A stretch of 64,000 bases of DNA from CAMDPA01 sp964574325 (GTDB taxonomy: Bacteria; Pseudomonadota; Alphaproteobacteria; Rhizobiales; Hyphomicrobiaceae), in NCBI GenBank assembly GCA_964574325.1, contig CAZNMY010000006.1, positions 42,842 to 106,841 of the forward strand, read 5' to 3'. The translations under genes and the position numbers were made by a program. Under the pieces are notes generated by a model, which saw nothing but the letters and a program-made list of their open reading frames with translations, did no database searches and had not been told where the DNA came from. Of this stretch, positions 20,194 to 28,580 are shown piece by piece; positions within the stretch are counted from its first letter, which is position 1, and every line of letters starts with the position of its first letter.

Positions 20194-21009
20194 TCAAGCC
20201 GGACTGATCTTGTCGATGGCGTGTTCGGCCAGGAATTCATCGACGATCGCATTCCACTCCCGGCCGTGGCGCCGGTAGGAATAGTGCCCGCCTTCTTCGA
20301 CGATCACGAGCTTGGAGCCCCCGATGCCGCGGTGCAGATCCTCGCTCTGATAGAAAGGCACCGTCGCGTCGTCGCGCGTGCCCACGATCAGCGACGGGTT
20401 GACGATCTTGTGCAGCTCGGCCGACCGGTCGTGCGCCATCGTCATGTCGAGCCGGCCGGCTAGCACCTCGACGGGCGCGACGGTCTTCAGCGCGCGTGCC
20501 TCGAGCTCCATCACCTTGTCCAGATCGTAGCGGAACTGCATGGCCCCGTTCGTGAACAGCGATGACACCTTCACATACTCTTCCGGCCCGTAGGCGAGAG
20601 CGATGCGCTTGCGCGTCATCTGCACGCGATTGATGTATTCGTCCGCCTTCACCCACGTATTGGAGAACACGCACACGCCGAGCCGCTCGGGATGATCGAT
20701 CGCGAGGTTCTGCAGGACGCAGCCGCCGGTCGAGGTGCCCGCCACGTGCGCACGTTCGATCCCGAGCGTGTCCATCAACGCGATCACGTCGCGCGAGATC
20801 GCTTCAGTCGAGTAGCTATCGGTTGGTTTATCGCTATCGCCAGTACCGCGATGATCGAACGAAATACAGCGGAACCGCTGGGAAAAATGCGCGACCTGGA
20901 ATTCCCATGCATTGAGCAGGCCGACGAGCCCGGGGATGAAGATGAACGCCGGCCCCCTGCCGCGATCTTCCACGTTGAGCGTGATTTCACCGATGTCGAT
21001 GCGCGGCAT
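20194..21009 (-). CDS. Alpha/beta-fold hydrolase
   Basis: The 271-residue alpha/beta hydrolase has a nucleophile elbow AGTSTGG (Ser93), an acid in GTRDDATVP (about 217) and His in EEGGHYSYR (about 246). The oxyanion loop is FIPGLVG near 25-30 and DHRGTGDSD follows. It belongs with small-molecule esterases, lactonases or RutD/PcaD-like hydrolases. It sits 9 nt upstream of doxX and is part of the hydrolase-DoxX-TPP unit. In a cyclitol or sugar-acid route it could open a lactone; this is inferred from context alone. A palindromic repeat separates it from the upstream Gfo/Idh gene. Confidence 0.85.
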   Translation of the reverse strand: MPRIDIGEITLNVEDRGRGPAFIFIPGLVGLLNAWEFQVAHFSQRFRCISFDHRGTGDSDKPTDSYSTEAISRDVIALMDTLGIERAHVAGTSTGGCVLQNLAIDHPERLGVCVFSNTWVKADEYINRVQMTRKRIALAYGPEEYVKVSSLFTNGAMQFRYDLDKVMELEARALKTVAPVEVLAGRLDMTMAHDRSAELHKIVNPSLIVGTRDDATVPFYQSEDLHRGIGGSKLVIVEEGGHYSYRRHGREWNAIVDEFLAEHAIDKISPA

Positions 21010-21024
21010 GAGCTGTCCTCGTTT

Positions 21025-21068
21025 CCTCTCCCCGTCCTTACGGGGAGAGGGTCAGGGTGAGGGGCGGC
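21025..21068. repeat. CCTCTCCCCG palindromic repeat
   Basis: CCTCTCCCCG and CGGGGAGAGG arms (21025-21034, 21041-21050) are followed by the GTCAGGGTGAGGGGCGGC tail. It is the short form of the composite element at 16087-16212, placed between the Gfo/Idh stop and the hydrolase start. Confidence 0.75.
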
Positions 21069-21076
21069 AACGAGAA

Positions 21077-22087
21077 TCACTCCCCGCTCTTCAGGATTTC
21101 CGCGACTTCGATGCCGCGGCCTTCCTTCGCCGAGCGCACGCCGGCTATGATCACGGCGAGGTTGCGCGCCGCCCAATAGCCGTCGGTTTCCGGCTTCGTC
21201 TTGTTGCGAACGCATGCGGCAAACTCGTCGACTTCCTCGCGGATCGTGTCGTTGTCATCGCACGCGATCGCGGTCGGCTTCGCGTCGCCTTGCTTCAGGT
21301 GGCGGAGCCCGCCGAAGAGGTCGTAATATGCGCTGGCCGTCTTGCCGTAGATGTTCATCATGTAATACTCGGACGCCGACGCGTAGGACGCGGTCAGGTT
21401 CGAGATCGCGCCGTTCTCGTGCTCGAGGATCAGGTTGGCGACATCAGGATTGTCGCCGGGCAGGACGAGTTGTGCGGAACGCCCGGTCACGCGGCGCACA
21501 GGCCCCATCAGGTATTCGAGCACGTCGACATAGTGGATGCCGATCTGCAGCATCACGCCGCCGGGCATGCCTTCCGACTGATAGCGCCACGACGACAAGT
21601 CGATCTTGCCGAGGCGGTCGCGGCTGATGTTGCCTTCCGCCTGCACCATCTTGCCGAAACGGCCTTGGTCGATTTCGTTCTTGATCCAGCGGAAGTGGCT
21701 CTCGCGGCGCCGCTGATAGCCGAGCGCGAGTATAACGTCGTGCTTCTCGCAGACCTTCGCGATTTCGAATCCTTCCGCCACCGTGTTGGCGATCGGCTTG
21801 TCGAGGAACACGTGCTTGCCGGCGGCGGCTGCCTGCGCGGTCGTCTCGAGGTGCACGTTGTTGGGCGTCGTGTTGATGATCGCTTCGATCGAAGGATCCT
21901 TCAGGATGTCATCGTAGCTGGCGGACGTGCCGCAGCCGTATTTTGCGGCGAATGCCTTGCGCTTGTCTTCGGAGCGCGTGAAGCAGGTGACGATCTCGAC
22001 GCTGTTGCCGCGTTTGACCGCATCGGCGAGAACGTCCGACCACCAACCGATTCCCACGACTGCTGCGCGGACGGGCTTCACTGCCAT
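21077..22087 (-). CDS. Gfo/Idh/MocA-family oxidoreductase
   Basis: The 336-residue NAD(P)-dependent dehydrogenase has an N-terminal Rossmann domain (AAVVGIGWWSDVLADAV at about 8-24) and the family's EKPI-like motif as FLDKPIANTVAEGFEI near 93-108, with the catalytic Lys. The substrate-side motif HYVDVLEYLMG follows. The ATG 22087 has GGAGA about 7 nt upstream; 12 more codons are open but unsupported. The family oxidises inositols, glucose, glucuronate and rhizopine-type compounds. Together with the IolD-like enzyme downstream it supports a polyol or cyclitol oxidation hypothesis. A solute-binding protein gene lies just upstream on the same strand. Confidence 0.88.
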   Translation of the reverse strand: MAVKPVRAAVVGIGWWSDVLADAVKRGNSVEIVTCFTRSEDKRKAFAAKYGCGTSASYDDILKDPSIEAIINTTPNNVHLETTAQAAAAGKHVFLDKPIANTVAEGFEIAKVCEKHDVILALGYQRRRESHFRWIKNEIDQGRFGKMVQAEGNISRDRLGKIDLSSWRYQSEGMPGGVMLQIGIHYVDVLEYLMGPVRRVTGRSAQLVLPGDNPDVANLILEHENGAISNLTASYASASEYYMMNIYGKTASAYYDLFGGLRHLKQGDAKPTAIACDDNDTIREEVDEFAACVRNKTKPETDGYWAARNLAVIIAGVRSAKEGRGIEVAEILKSGE

Positions 22088-22171
22088 GTGTCGTCTCCAA
22101 TTTCGTGCGGATTGTTCAAGCAAAGGGCCCGGCTCGACGAGCCAGGCCCGCTTACAGGTCGGATTTTCGCA

Positions 22172-23179
22172 TTAATTCTTCTTGTCGGCAGACGTGGCCG
22201 CAACCGCCGATTTCAGGATCGGCTCCCAGCGAGCGGTTTCCTTGGCGACGAGGTCCGTCAGATACTTCGGCGTCCGCTCCTTGCGTGACACGACGTTACC
22301 ACCCAGGATCTGGATGCGTTCGATAACGACCTTGTCCTCCAGCGCCTTTTCGACCGCGGCATTCAACGTCGCGATGATCGGCGCCGGCGTACCCTTCGGC
22401 GCGAAGATCGCGCTCCAGATGCTGAGATCGTAGCGCGGAAGCCCGCCTTCCTTCGATGTCGGCACGGTCGGAAGCGCGGGCGAGCGCTGCGGCGACGTGA
22501 TCGCAAACGCCTTCACGTTGCCGGCCTTGATCTGCTCGGCCATGCCCATGGTCGAGTCGCAGACGTAGTCGATCTGCCCGGCGACGACGTCGTTCAGCGC
22601 AGGCCCGCTACCGCGGTAGGCGACGACGTTGGCGCTCACGCCGGCTTCGGCGTTGAACAGCAGGCATGCCATGTGCGACGAGGCGCCGACGCCGCCGTGG
22701 CCCTGGCTTACTTTGCCTTTGTTGGCCTTGAGATAGGCGATGAACTCTTTCAGGTTGCCCGCGGGAATGTTCTTGCGCGCGACGACCACGGCGGGTCCGT
22801 GCATGACGAGCCCGACCGCCTCGAAATCCTTCCGCGAATCGTACTTGAGATTGGTGTAGAGCGAAGGCGCCGCCACATGGCTGCCCATGCTTCCCGACAA
22901 CAGCGTGTAACCGTCCGGCTTGGCTGCCGCCACCCGCGCGCTGCCCGTAGTTCCGCCGGCGCCGCCGACGTTCTCGATCACGATGGACTGCTTCAGGGTC
23001 TTGGCCATGTTGTCTGCGATGATGCGAGCGACGACATCGCTGGGACCGCCGGCCGCGAACGGAACGACCATCGTTATCTGATGGTCGGGATACTTCGCCT
23101 GGGCATGGGCCGTGGCGGTGATCGCAAGACAGCTCGCCACCCCCATAAGGGCGGAGGCAACAGACTTCAGATTAACCAT
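22172..23179 (-). CDS. Bug-family tripartite tricarboxylate transporter substrate-binding protein
   Basis: The 335-residue exported protein has a signal peptide (about 1-26, ending TAHAQA), the Bug signature VVPFAAGGPSDVVARIIA, and later GGAGGTTGSARVA and KPDGYTL. ATG 23179 has GAGGGAG upstream. Bug proteins bind carboxylated small molecules in the periplasm with two conserved water-mediated contacts and deliver them to TctAB permeases, but no tctA/tctB genes are in this window, so the permease is elsewhere or the protein is a sensor-type orphan. It belongs to the catabolic block and probably captures the pathway's acidic substrate. Confidence 0.92.
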   Translation of the reverse strand: MVNLKSVASALMGVASCLAITATAHAQAKYPDHQITMVVPFAAGGPSDVVARIIADNMAKTLKQSIVIENVGGAGGTTGSARVAAAKPDGYTLLSGSMGSHVAAPSLYTNLKYDSRKDFEAVGLVMHGPAVVVARKNIPAGNLKEFIAYLKANKGKVSQGHGGVGASSHMACLLFNAEAGVSANVVAYRGSGPALNDVVAGQIDYVCDSTMGMAEQIKAGNVKAFAITSPQRSPALPTVPTSKEGGLPRYDLSIWSAIFAPKGTPAPIIATLNAAVEKALEDKVVIERIQILGGNVVSRKERTPKYLTDLVAKETARWEPILKSAVAATSADKKN

Positions 23180-23340
23180 TCTCGGAACTCCCTCTATCGT
23201 GACACCAGGCGGCGATCTTGCAAACCTCGTGCACATTTGGAACCAACGGAAGCCTGCGCTTGCAATGCTTCGTCTAACCTTACTCTCCGGCCGTGAAGCG
23301 CCGAAAGCGCCCGCGGCAGCACACTACGGCGAAATCATTT

Positions 23341-24369
23341 CTATTCCGCCGCGACGCTGGCCCGCTCCTCGTCCCGTCTGCGCTTTTCCCGAAGCGCTTG
23401 GAGCACCTTTTCCGGAGTAGCGGGCAGCGACATGATGCGAACCCCGATCGCATCATAGATCGCGTTCATGATGGCAGGAATTGTCGGAACCATGGCAGGC
23501 TCGCCGATTCCTTTCACCCCGAGGGGGCCGATCGGGTCGGGGTCCTCCACGATCACCGAAGTGATCTTCGGCACGTCGAGGGAAGTCGGCAGGATGTACT
23601 TGGCGAACCCCGGCGTCGTGGTCTGGCCGTTTTCCGTCTTGTAGTCTTCCATCAGAGCCTGTCCGACCGCCTGCACGATGCCGCCCTCGATCTGGCCCTC
23701 GACGCCGCGCGGATTGACCGCGCGCCCAACGTCGTGGGCAGCCCAGATGCCCAGAACCTGCACTTCGCCGGTAATCGTATCGACCTCGACCTCGGCAACC
23801 TGGCCGCCGAACACGTAGGCCTGCCAGGGCCTTCCGGCGCCATCGCCGCCCTTGCCGTCGGCAATGCCGGTAGTGTCAGTGCCGAAAGTGCCCGCGCCGA
23901 CGGGCACGACGCCGCGCGATTTCGAAAGGTGCACCGCGGCCGCCATGTCGATGCGATGGTTGGTGCCCTCGGCCCAGATCTCGCCGCCAGCGGCCTTGAT
24001 CGAGCCGGCGTCGACGTTCCATTCCTTCGCCAGCACGGCATCGAGCTTGGCGCGCGCATCGCGCGAGGCGAGTGCCACCACATTGCCGATCATGTACGTC
24101 TGGCGCGTCGCGCCGGCGTGCGCAGCCTCTGGCGATCGCGCGGTATCGTTGTCGCCGATCGTGACATCCTCGGGGCGTACGCCGAGTTCCTGCGCCGCGA
24201 TCTGCGCGAGCACCGTGAGAATGCCCTCGCCGATCTCGGTGACGCCGGTCAGCACCTTCGCGGTGCCGCCGTCGTCGATCTCGACCCACGCGCCCGCGCG
24301 ATCGACCGTCGCCGTTCGCGCGATGCCGTACCACGATGCGGCCATGCCGCGTCCGCGTTTGCGCGCCAT
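23341..24369 (-). CDS. Xanthine-dehydrogenase-family molybdenum subunit, C-terminal part (split gene)
   Basis: The 342-residue product covers only the C-terminal half of a molybdopterin-cytosine-dinucleotide aldehyde/xanthine oxidase large subunit. It begins MARKRGRGMAASWYG, a motif normally in the middle of the protein, continues with VTEIGEGILTVLAQIAAQELG, and includes the catalytic Glu in VKGIGEPAMVPT near the end. The upstream gene carries the iron-sulfur domain and the N-terminal half and stops 1 nt before this ATG (TGA-C-ATG). GAGGTGG lies about 6 nt before the ATG, so separate initiation is credible. The two polypeptides must assemble for a complete active site. Confidence 0.85.
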   Translation of the reverse strand: MARKRGRGMAASWYGIARTATVDRAGAWVEIDDGGTAKVLTGVTEIGEGILTVLAQIAAQELGVRPEDVTIGDNDTARSPEAAHAGATRQTYMIGNVVALASRDARAKLDAVLAKEWNVDAGSIKAAGGEIWAEGTNHRIDMAAAVHLSKSRGVVPVGAGTFGTDTTGIADGKGGDGAGRPWQAYVFGGQVAEVEVDTITGEVQVLGIWAAHDVGRAVNPRGVEGQIEGGIVQAVGQALMEDYKTENGQTTTPGFAKYILPTSLDVPKITSVIVEDPDPIGPLGVKGIGEPAMVPTIPAIMNAIYDAIGVRIMSLPATPEKVLQALREKRRRDEERASVAAE

Positions 24370-24370
24370 G

Positions 24371-26254
24371 TCAGGCCACCTCGCTTTTCGTGGTCGGATT
24401 TGCATCGACAAAACGCGCATCGAGAGCGCACGCACGTCGAGCCCCTTCGGTGCCGAGGTCTGCGCGCGTCTGGCCGCGTTGTGCAGGAACGCCTTTTTCC
24501 CACTGCGACGCCGTCTCGAGCTGATCGAGTACGCGGCCTATGCTGACCGAGCCGAGCTTCTGCTTCGTGTGCGTTATCGCGCCGTTGCGCATCATGTTGA
24601 TGCGGCGAATTTCGAACGGATCGAGCCCGAGCTTCTCCGCAGCGATATCCATCTGCGTCTCGGTCGCGAACTGCGTCTGCAGCGCGCCGAACGAGCGGAA
24701 CGCACCCGATGGCGTGTTGTTCGTATAGACGCCGATCGTATCGACCTGCAGGTTCGCGATGTCGTAGGGGCCCGCGCCCAGGATCGCCGCCTTGCGCATG
24801 ACGCCTTCCGTCGAAAGACCGTAGGCGCCGCCGTCGCTCACCATGCGCAGCGCGGCCGCCATGAGCCGGCCGTCGCGCATGAACCCCGAACGATAGTGTA
24901 TGCGCGCGGGATGCCGCTTCGCGGTCGTCGCAATGGATTCCTCGCGCGTGAACACGAGGCGGACCGGGCGCCCGGTCTTCATCGCGAGCAGCGCCAGCAT
25001 GCCCTGGTAGATCATGTCTTCCTTGCCGCCGAACCCGCCGCCGACGGGGCTCATGATGAAGCGCACCTTGTTGATCGGCTTGGCGATGATGCGCGACAGC
25101 ATGTGCCGGTGATGCGTGATGTTCTGCGAAGGCGAGAGCACCGTGACGACGCCGTCGTGGTCGACCCAGGCGAGACCCGCTTCAGGCTCGAGATAGGCGT
25201 GCTCGACCTGCTGCGTCTCGTAGGTGTTCTCGATCACGATATCGCACGCGGCGAGCGCAGTCTCGACATCGCCCTTGCGGATCGGGATGTGCTTCGTGAT
25301 GTTGTCTGGCGCGTAGTCGTGCACGACCGGCGCGCCGGGCTTCATCGCCTCGTCCGGATCGAAGATCGGGGGCAATGCCTCATAGACGACCTTGATCGCC
25401 GCGGCCGCCCGTCTCGCCGTCAGCTCGTCTTCGGCCGCGACCGCCGCGACGGCCTCGCCGACATAGCGAACTTTTTCCTTCGCCATGACGGGCTGATCGT
25501 GCACGAAAACGCCGAAGCCATCGACGCCGGGAACGTCGGCGCTCGTGATCACGGCCTCGACGCCGGCCATCGCGGCGGCGGCGCTCGTATCGATCGAAAC
25601 GATTCGCGCGTGCGGATGAGGCGAGCGCAGAACACCGACGTGCAACATACCCGGCATCACGGTGTCGCCCGCGTAGCGCAGTGCGCCGGAAACCTTGGAT
25701 GGTGCATCGAGACGGCGCACGTTCGCGCCGATGAACTGCCCTTCATCGACATCGTCTTCCAGCAGCGCCGTCGCAGGGCGCGCACCATTCATCACGTCGC
25801 GCGCGAGTTCGACCGCTTCGAAGATCTTGGAATAGCCCGTGCAGCGGCAGATGTTGCCGCCGAGCCGTTCCTTGATCTCGTCGTCGCTGAGGAGCGGATT
25901 GCCGCGAATGGCCGCCGTCGCCGCCATCACCATGCCGGGAATGCAATAGCCGCACTGGCTCGCGCCGGTCTTGTGAAACGCCTTCTGCAGCACGGTGAGT
26001 TCGCCCGAACGCGCGAGCCCTTCGACCGTTTCGATCCTTGCGCCCTTCGCCTTCGCCGCGGGCACCAGGCACGACTTCACGAGAACGCCGTCGACGAATA
26101 CCGAGCACGTGCCGCACTCGCCCGCGCCGCAGCCTTCCTTGGTGCCGGTGAGGTTGAGATCGTCCCGCACGAAGTCGAGCAGCCGCGCGAACGGCGCCAC
26201 GCTTTTCGCCACCTTACGTCCATTTACGGTCGCTTCGATTCTGAGATCGGACAT
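24371..26254 (-). CDS. [2Fe-2S] subunit fused to N-terminal molybdenum domain of xanthine-dehydrogenase-family enzyme
   Basis: The 627-residue protein starts with a CoxS-like iron-sulfur domain (about 1-160): plant-ferredoxin cluster cysteines in EGCGAGECGTC and the second cluster in CGYCIPGMV and ICRCTGY. It continues directly into the N-terminal part of the molybdenum subunit (from about 175, RRLDAPSKVSGALRYAGD), with the Moco motif GGGFGGKED near 370 and GAFRSFGALQ near 505. It ends after a poorly conserved tail just before the conserved RRGRG region. Fusions of CoxS with CoxL exist, but here the large domain is cut in two. With the FAD gene upstream it forms a hydroxylase acting on an aromatic, N-heterocyclic or aldehyde substrate. 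Confidence 0.85.
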   Translation of the reverse strand: MSDLRIEATVNGRKVAKSVAPFARLLDFVRDDLNLTGTKEGCGAGECGTCSVFVDGVLVKSCLVPAAKAKGARIETVEGLARSGELTVLQKAFHKTGASQCGYCIPGMVMAATAAIRGNPLLSDDEIKERLGGNICRCTGYSKIFEAVELARDVMNGARPATALLEDDVDEGQFIGANVRRLDAPSKVSGALRYAGDTVMPGMLHVGVLRSPHPHARIVSIDTSAAAAMAGVEAVITSADVPGVDGFGVFVHDQPVMAKEKVRYVGEAVAAVAAEDELTARRAAAAIKVVYEALPPIFDPDEAMKPGAPVVHDYAPDNITKHIPIRKGDVETALAACDIVIENTYETQQVEHAYLEPEAGLAWVDHDGVVTVLSPSQNITHHRHMLSRIIAKPINKVRFIMSPVGGGFGGKEDMIYQGMLALLAMKTGRPVRLVFTREESIATTAKRHPARIHYRSGFMRDGRLMAAALRMVSDGGAYGLSTEGVMRKAAILGAGPYDIANLQVDTIGVYTNNTPSGAFRSFGALQTQFATETQMDIAAEKLGLDPFEIRRINMMRNGAITHTKQKLGSVSIGRVLDQLETASQWEKGVPAQRGQTRADLGTEGARRACALDARFVDANPTTKSEVA

Positions 26255-26337
26255 CGGCCTTCTTTCTCCTCCCCCTTACAGGAGAGGCGCCCCGCAGGGG
26301 CGGTGGGGGGAACTACGACGTGCAGGCATGATGGTGA

Positions 26338-27258
26338 TCACGCATACTTCGCCTCGAACTCCCGGGAGATCATATTTTCCGAAGCGCCCGCGCGTCGGGC
26401 AGCGTTGAAGAGCGCACGCAGCACGAAGCCGCGAACGACTTCGCGCCGGTAGTCCTGCCGCGTGCGCGATGCGACGAGATCGCTTGCAGCGCCAGCGGCC
26501 TCTTCCAGCAGCGAAGCCGACAACGGTTTCGCCTTCAGTGCTGCTTCGATCGCGCTCATGCGACGGGGGACCGGGCCGATGCCTGCGACCGCCAGTTTCA
26601 CATCCGCGAAACGCTCGCCGCTGGCGTCGATCGAGGCGAGCGCGGCCACACATACAGTCGAAATGACGAGCGAGCGGCGATGTCCGACTTTCTCGAACGC
26701 GCCGCCGTGCTCGGGCAGCGCCGGACACTCCACGTCGACGAGAATCTCGTCGGCACCGAGTGCCGTATTGCTCGGCCCGATCGCGAATTCGGACAGTGGC
26801 ATCGTGCGCAGCTGAACGGCGCCGTCCTTGCGCGACGCGAGCCTCACGCGCGCGTCGTGGGCAAGCAGCGCCGGCGTGCCATCTGCTGCGGGCGAAGCGT
26901 TGACCAGATTGCCGCCGATCGTAGCGCTCTCGCGGATCTGGTCGTCTGCGAACCACACCGCGCAGAACGGCATCGAAGGCAGCGCCGCCGCCAGCGCCTT
27001 GTCGTCGAGAAACCGTTGGAACCGCGTCGCCGCGCCCAGCCGCACAGTGCCGCCGGAAACCTCGCGGACATTGAGTTCCGGAATCGACGCGATGTCGATC
27101 AGCACGGGAATGTGCACGTCGCCCGCACGCCCCTCGCGCGCCCACGGCAGGATGTCCGTCGCGCCCGCGATCAGTCGGTAGCTTCCGCGATGCCGCTCGA
27201 TCGCGTCGAACGCTTCGCCGAGCGTAGCGGCTGTCAGATATTCGTCGCAGGTGAGCAT
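26338..27258 (-). CDS. FAD-binding (CoxM-type) subunit of xanthine-dehydrogenase-family enzyme
   Basis: The 306-residue protein has the PCMH-type FAD motifs of CoxM/XdhB: LIAGATDILPWAR near 31-43 and ATIGGNLVNASPAADGTPAL near 111-130, then the CO-dehydrogenase flavoprotein C-terminal domain. It passes electrons from the iron-sulfur clusters to an acceptor. Start ATG 27258 matches the family, but there is no Shine-Dalgarno sequence: a pair of palindromes fills the space between the ADH stop and this start. Gene order FAD, FeS-Mo, Mo on the minus strand fits one operon. The gap to the next gene also holds a repeat-like CT/GA-rich segment (26262-26320). Confidence 0.88.
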   Translation of the reverse strand: MLTCDEYLTAATLGEAFDAIERHRGSYRLIAGATDILPWAREGRAGDVHIPVLIDIASIPELNVREVSGGTVRLGAATRFQRFLDDKALAAALPSMPFCAVWFADDQIRESATIGGNLVNASPAADGTPALLAHDARVRLASRKDGAVQLRTMPLSEFAIGPSNTALGADEILVDVECPALPEHGGAFEKVGHRRSLVISTVCVAALASIDASGERFADVKLAVAGIGPVPRRMSAIEAALKAKPLSASLLEEAAGAASDLVASRTRQDYRREVVRGFVLRALFNAARRAGASENMISREFEAKYA

Positions 27259-27270
27259 CGGGCACCGGTT

Positions 27271-27354
27271 GGGGTCAGACCCTGCGGGTCTGACCCCGCG
27301 TCTGGTCGCTACGTTGCGTTGGTGTTCGGGGTCAGACCCGCAGGGTCTGACCCC
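27271..27354. repeat. Pair of inverted GGGGTCAGACCC palindromes
   Basis: Two 27-bp palindromes at 27271-27297 and 27328-27354 each have GGGGTCAGACC and GGTCTGACCCC arms. One is the reverse complement of the other, with centres TGC and GCA. They occupy the 104-bp gap between the ADH stop codon and the flavin-subunit start, 13 bp from the ATG. This is a dispersed-repeat type found at bacterial gene junctions. Confidence 0.85.
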
Positions 27355-27362
27355 ATGCGCCG

Positions 27363-28529
27363 TTACTCCGCGGCCATCTTCTTCGCCGCGACCGCAGACG
27401 GCATCTTCACGACAACCTTGATGGCGTCGTCGATGCGGTCCTTGGCGTAGCGGATCGCCTCTGGCAAATCCTTCAGCTCGAACGTGTGCGTGTGGATCAG
27501 CTTCGCGTCGAAGCGCTTCTGCTCCATGAAGGCTTGCGCACGGTGCGTGGCGCTCTTGCCTTCGCCGCGGATGCCGTAGACGTAGATGTTGTTGCGGACG
27601 ATGTTGGCGACGTCGACCGGCACCTTCTCGTGCGGGAACGCGGCGAGGCAGATCTTGCCGCCGCGGTTGACCATCAGCATCGCTTCGTTGAGCGCGTTGG
27701 TCGCGGCGGAGCACTCGAGCACGTAGTCCGCGCCTTTGCCGCCCAGGATGCGCTTCACGCCCGCGACCGCGTCCTCGTTGCGGACGTTGATCACGTGATC
27801 GGCGCCGAGCTTCTTTCCGATCTCGAGCCGGTTGTCGCGCGTGCCGGTGAGGATCACGGGGTTCGCGCCGAGCGCTTTCGCAACGCCGACGCCGAGCAGG
27901 CCGATCGGGCCGGGGCCGGTCACGACGACGCTCTCACCAGCCAGCAGGCCGCCGAGTTCGGTCAGGCCGTACATCGCGGTACCCGCTGTCACGACGAGTG
28001 TCGCCTCCTCGTCCGACATGTCGTCGGCGACTTTCACCATCGTGTTGATGTTGTTGATCGCGTACTCGCAGAACCCGCCCTCGGTGGTGAAGCCGTTGGC
28101 GCGGTGGCCCTTGTTCACGTCGCCGTAGTTCATGCCGTAGTTGTGGCACGACGTGTACATGCCCTCGCGGCAGCGCTTGCACTGGCCGCAGCCGGCGTGG
28201 ATCTCGACGGTGACGCGATCGCCGATCGCGAACTCGTCGACGCCCGGGCCGAGCGCCGCGACCGTGCCCATGTACTCGTGGCCCGGCGTCCAGTTCTTGT
28301 TGAAGGGCAAGCCGCCCTGAATGAGTGCCGGCGGGCCGTGATGGATCACTTCCAGATCCGTGGCGCAGATCGCGACCGCGTCGATGCGCACGAGCACCTC
28401 GGCCTTACCGGGAACGCCGATCGCCTTCTCCGTGTAGATGAGCTGGCCCGGATCGCCGAGAACCCATGCCTTCTGCTTGTCGGGAATCGGGAAGTCCTTC
28501 GAGGTCTTCACGCCTGGCGGTGCGTACAT
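27363..28529 (-). CDS. Zinc-dependent medium-chain alcohol dehydrogenase
   Basis: The 388-residue MDR-family enzyme has a catalytic zinc site through Cys in ICATDLE and the pair in PGHEYMG, structural zinc cysteines in CGQCKRCREGMYTSC, and a Rossmann motif in GPGPIGLLGVGVAKALGA. It resembles threonine, sorbitol and L-iditol dehydrogenases, enzymes that oxidise secondary alcohols with NAD. It is the first enzyme gene after the IclR regulator (51 nt) on the minus strand and begins the catabolic block. With the Gfo/Idh oxidoreductase it provides a second polyol-oxidation candidate. The natural substrate is unknown. Confidence 0.9.
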   Translation of the reverse strand: MYAPPGVKTSKDFPIPDKQKAWVLGDPGQLIYTEKAIGVPGKAEVLVRIDAVAICATDLEVIHHGPPALIQGGLPFNKNWTPGHEYMGTVAALGPGVDEFAIGDRVTVEIHAGCGQCKRCREGMYTSCHNYGMNYGDVNKGHRANGFTTEGGFCEYAINNINTMVKVADDMSDEEATLVVTAGTAMYGLTELGGLLAGESVVVTGPGPIGLLGVGVAKALGANPVILTGTRDNRLEIGKKLGADHVINVRNEDAVAGVKRILGGKGADYVLECSAATNALNEAMLMVNRGGKICLAAFPHEKVPVDVANIVRNNIYVYGIRGEGKSATHRAQAFMEQKRFDAKLIHTHTFELKDLPEAIRYAKDRIDDAIKVVVKMPSAVAAKKMAAE

Positions 28530-28580
28530 GGGTCGTTTCTCCGATCGGTAAGTAAGTGGCGCTGTTCTCGGTATTCGAAA

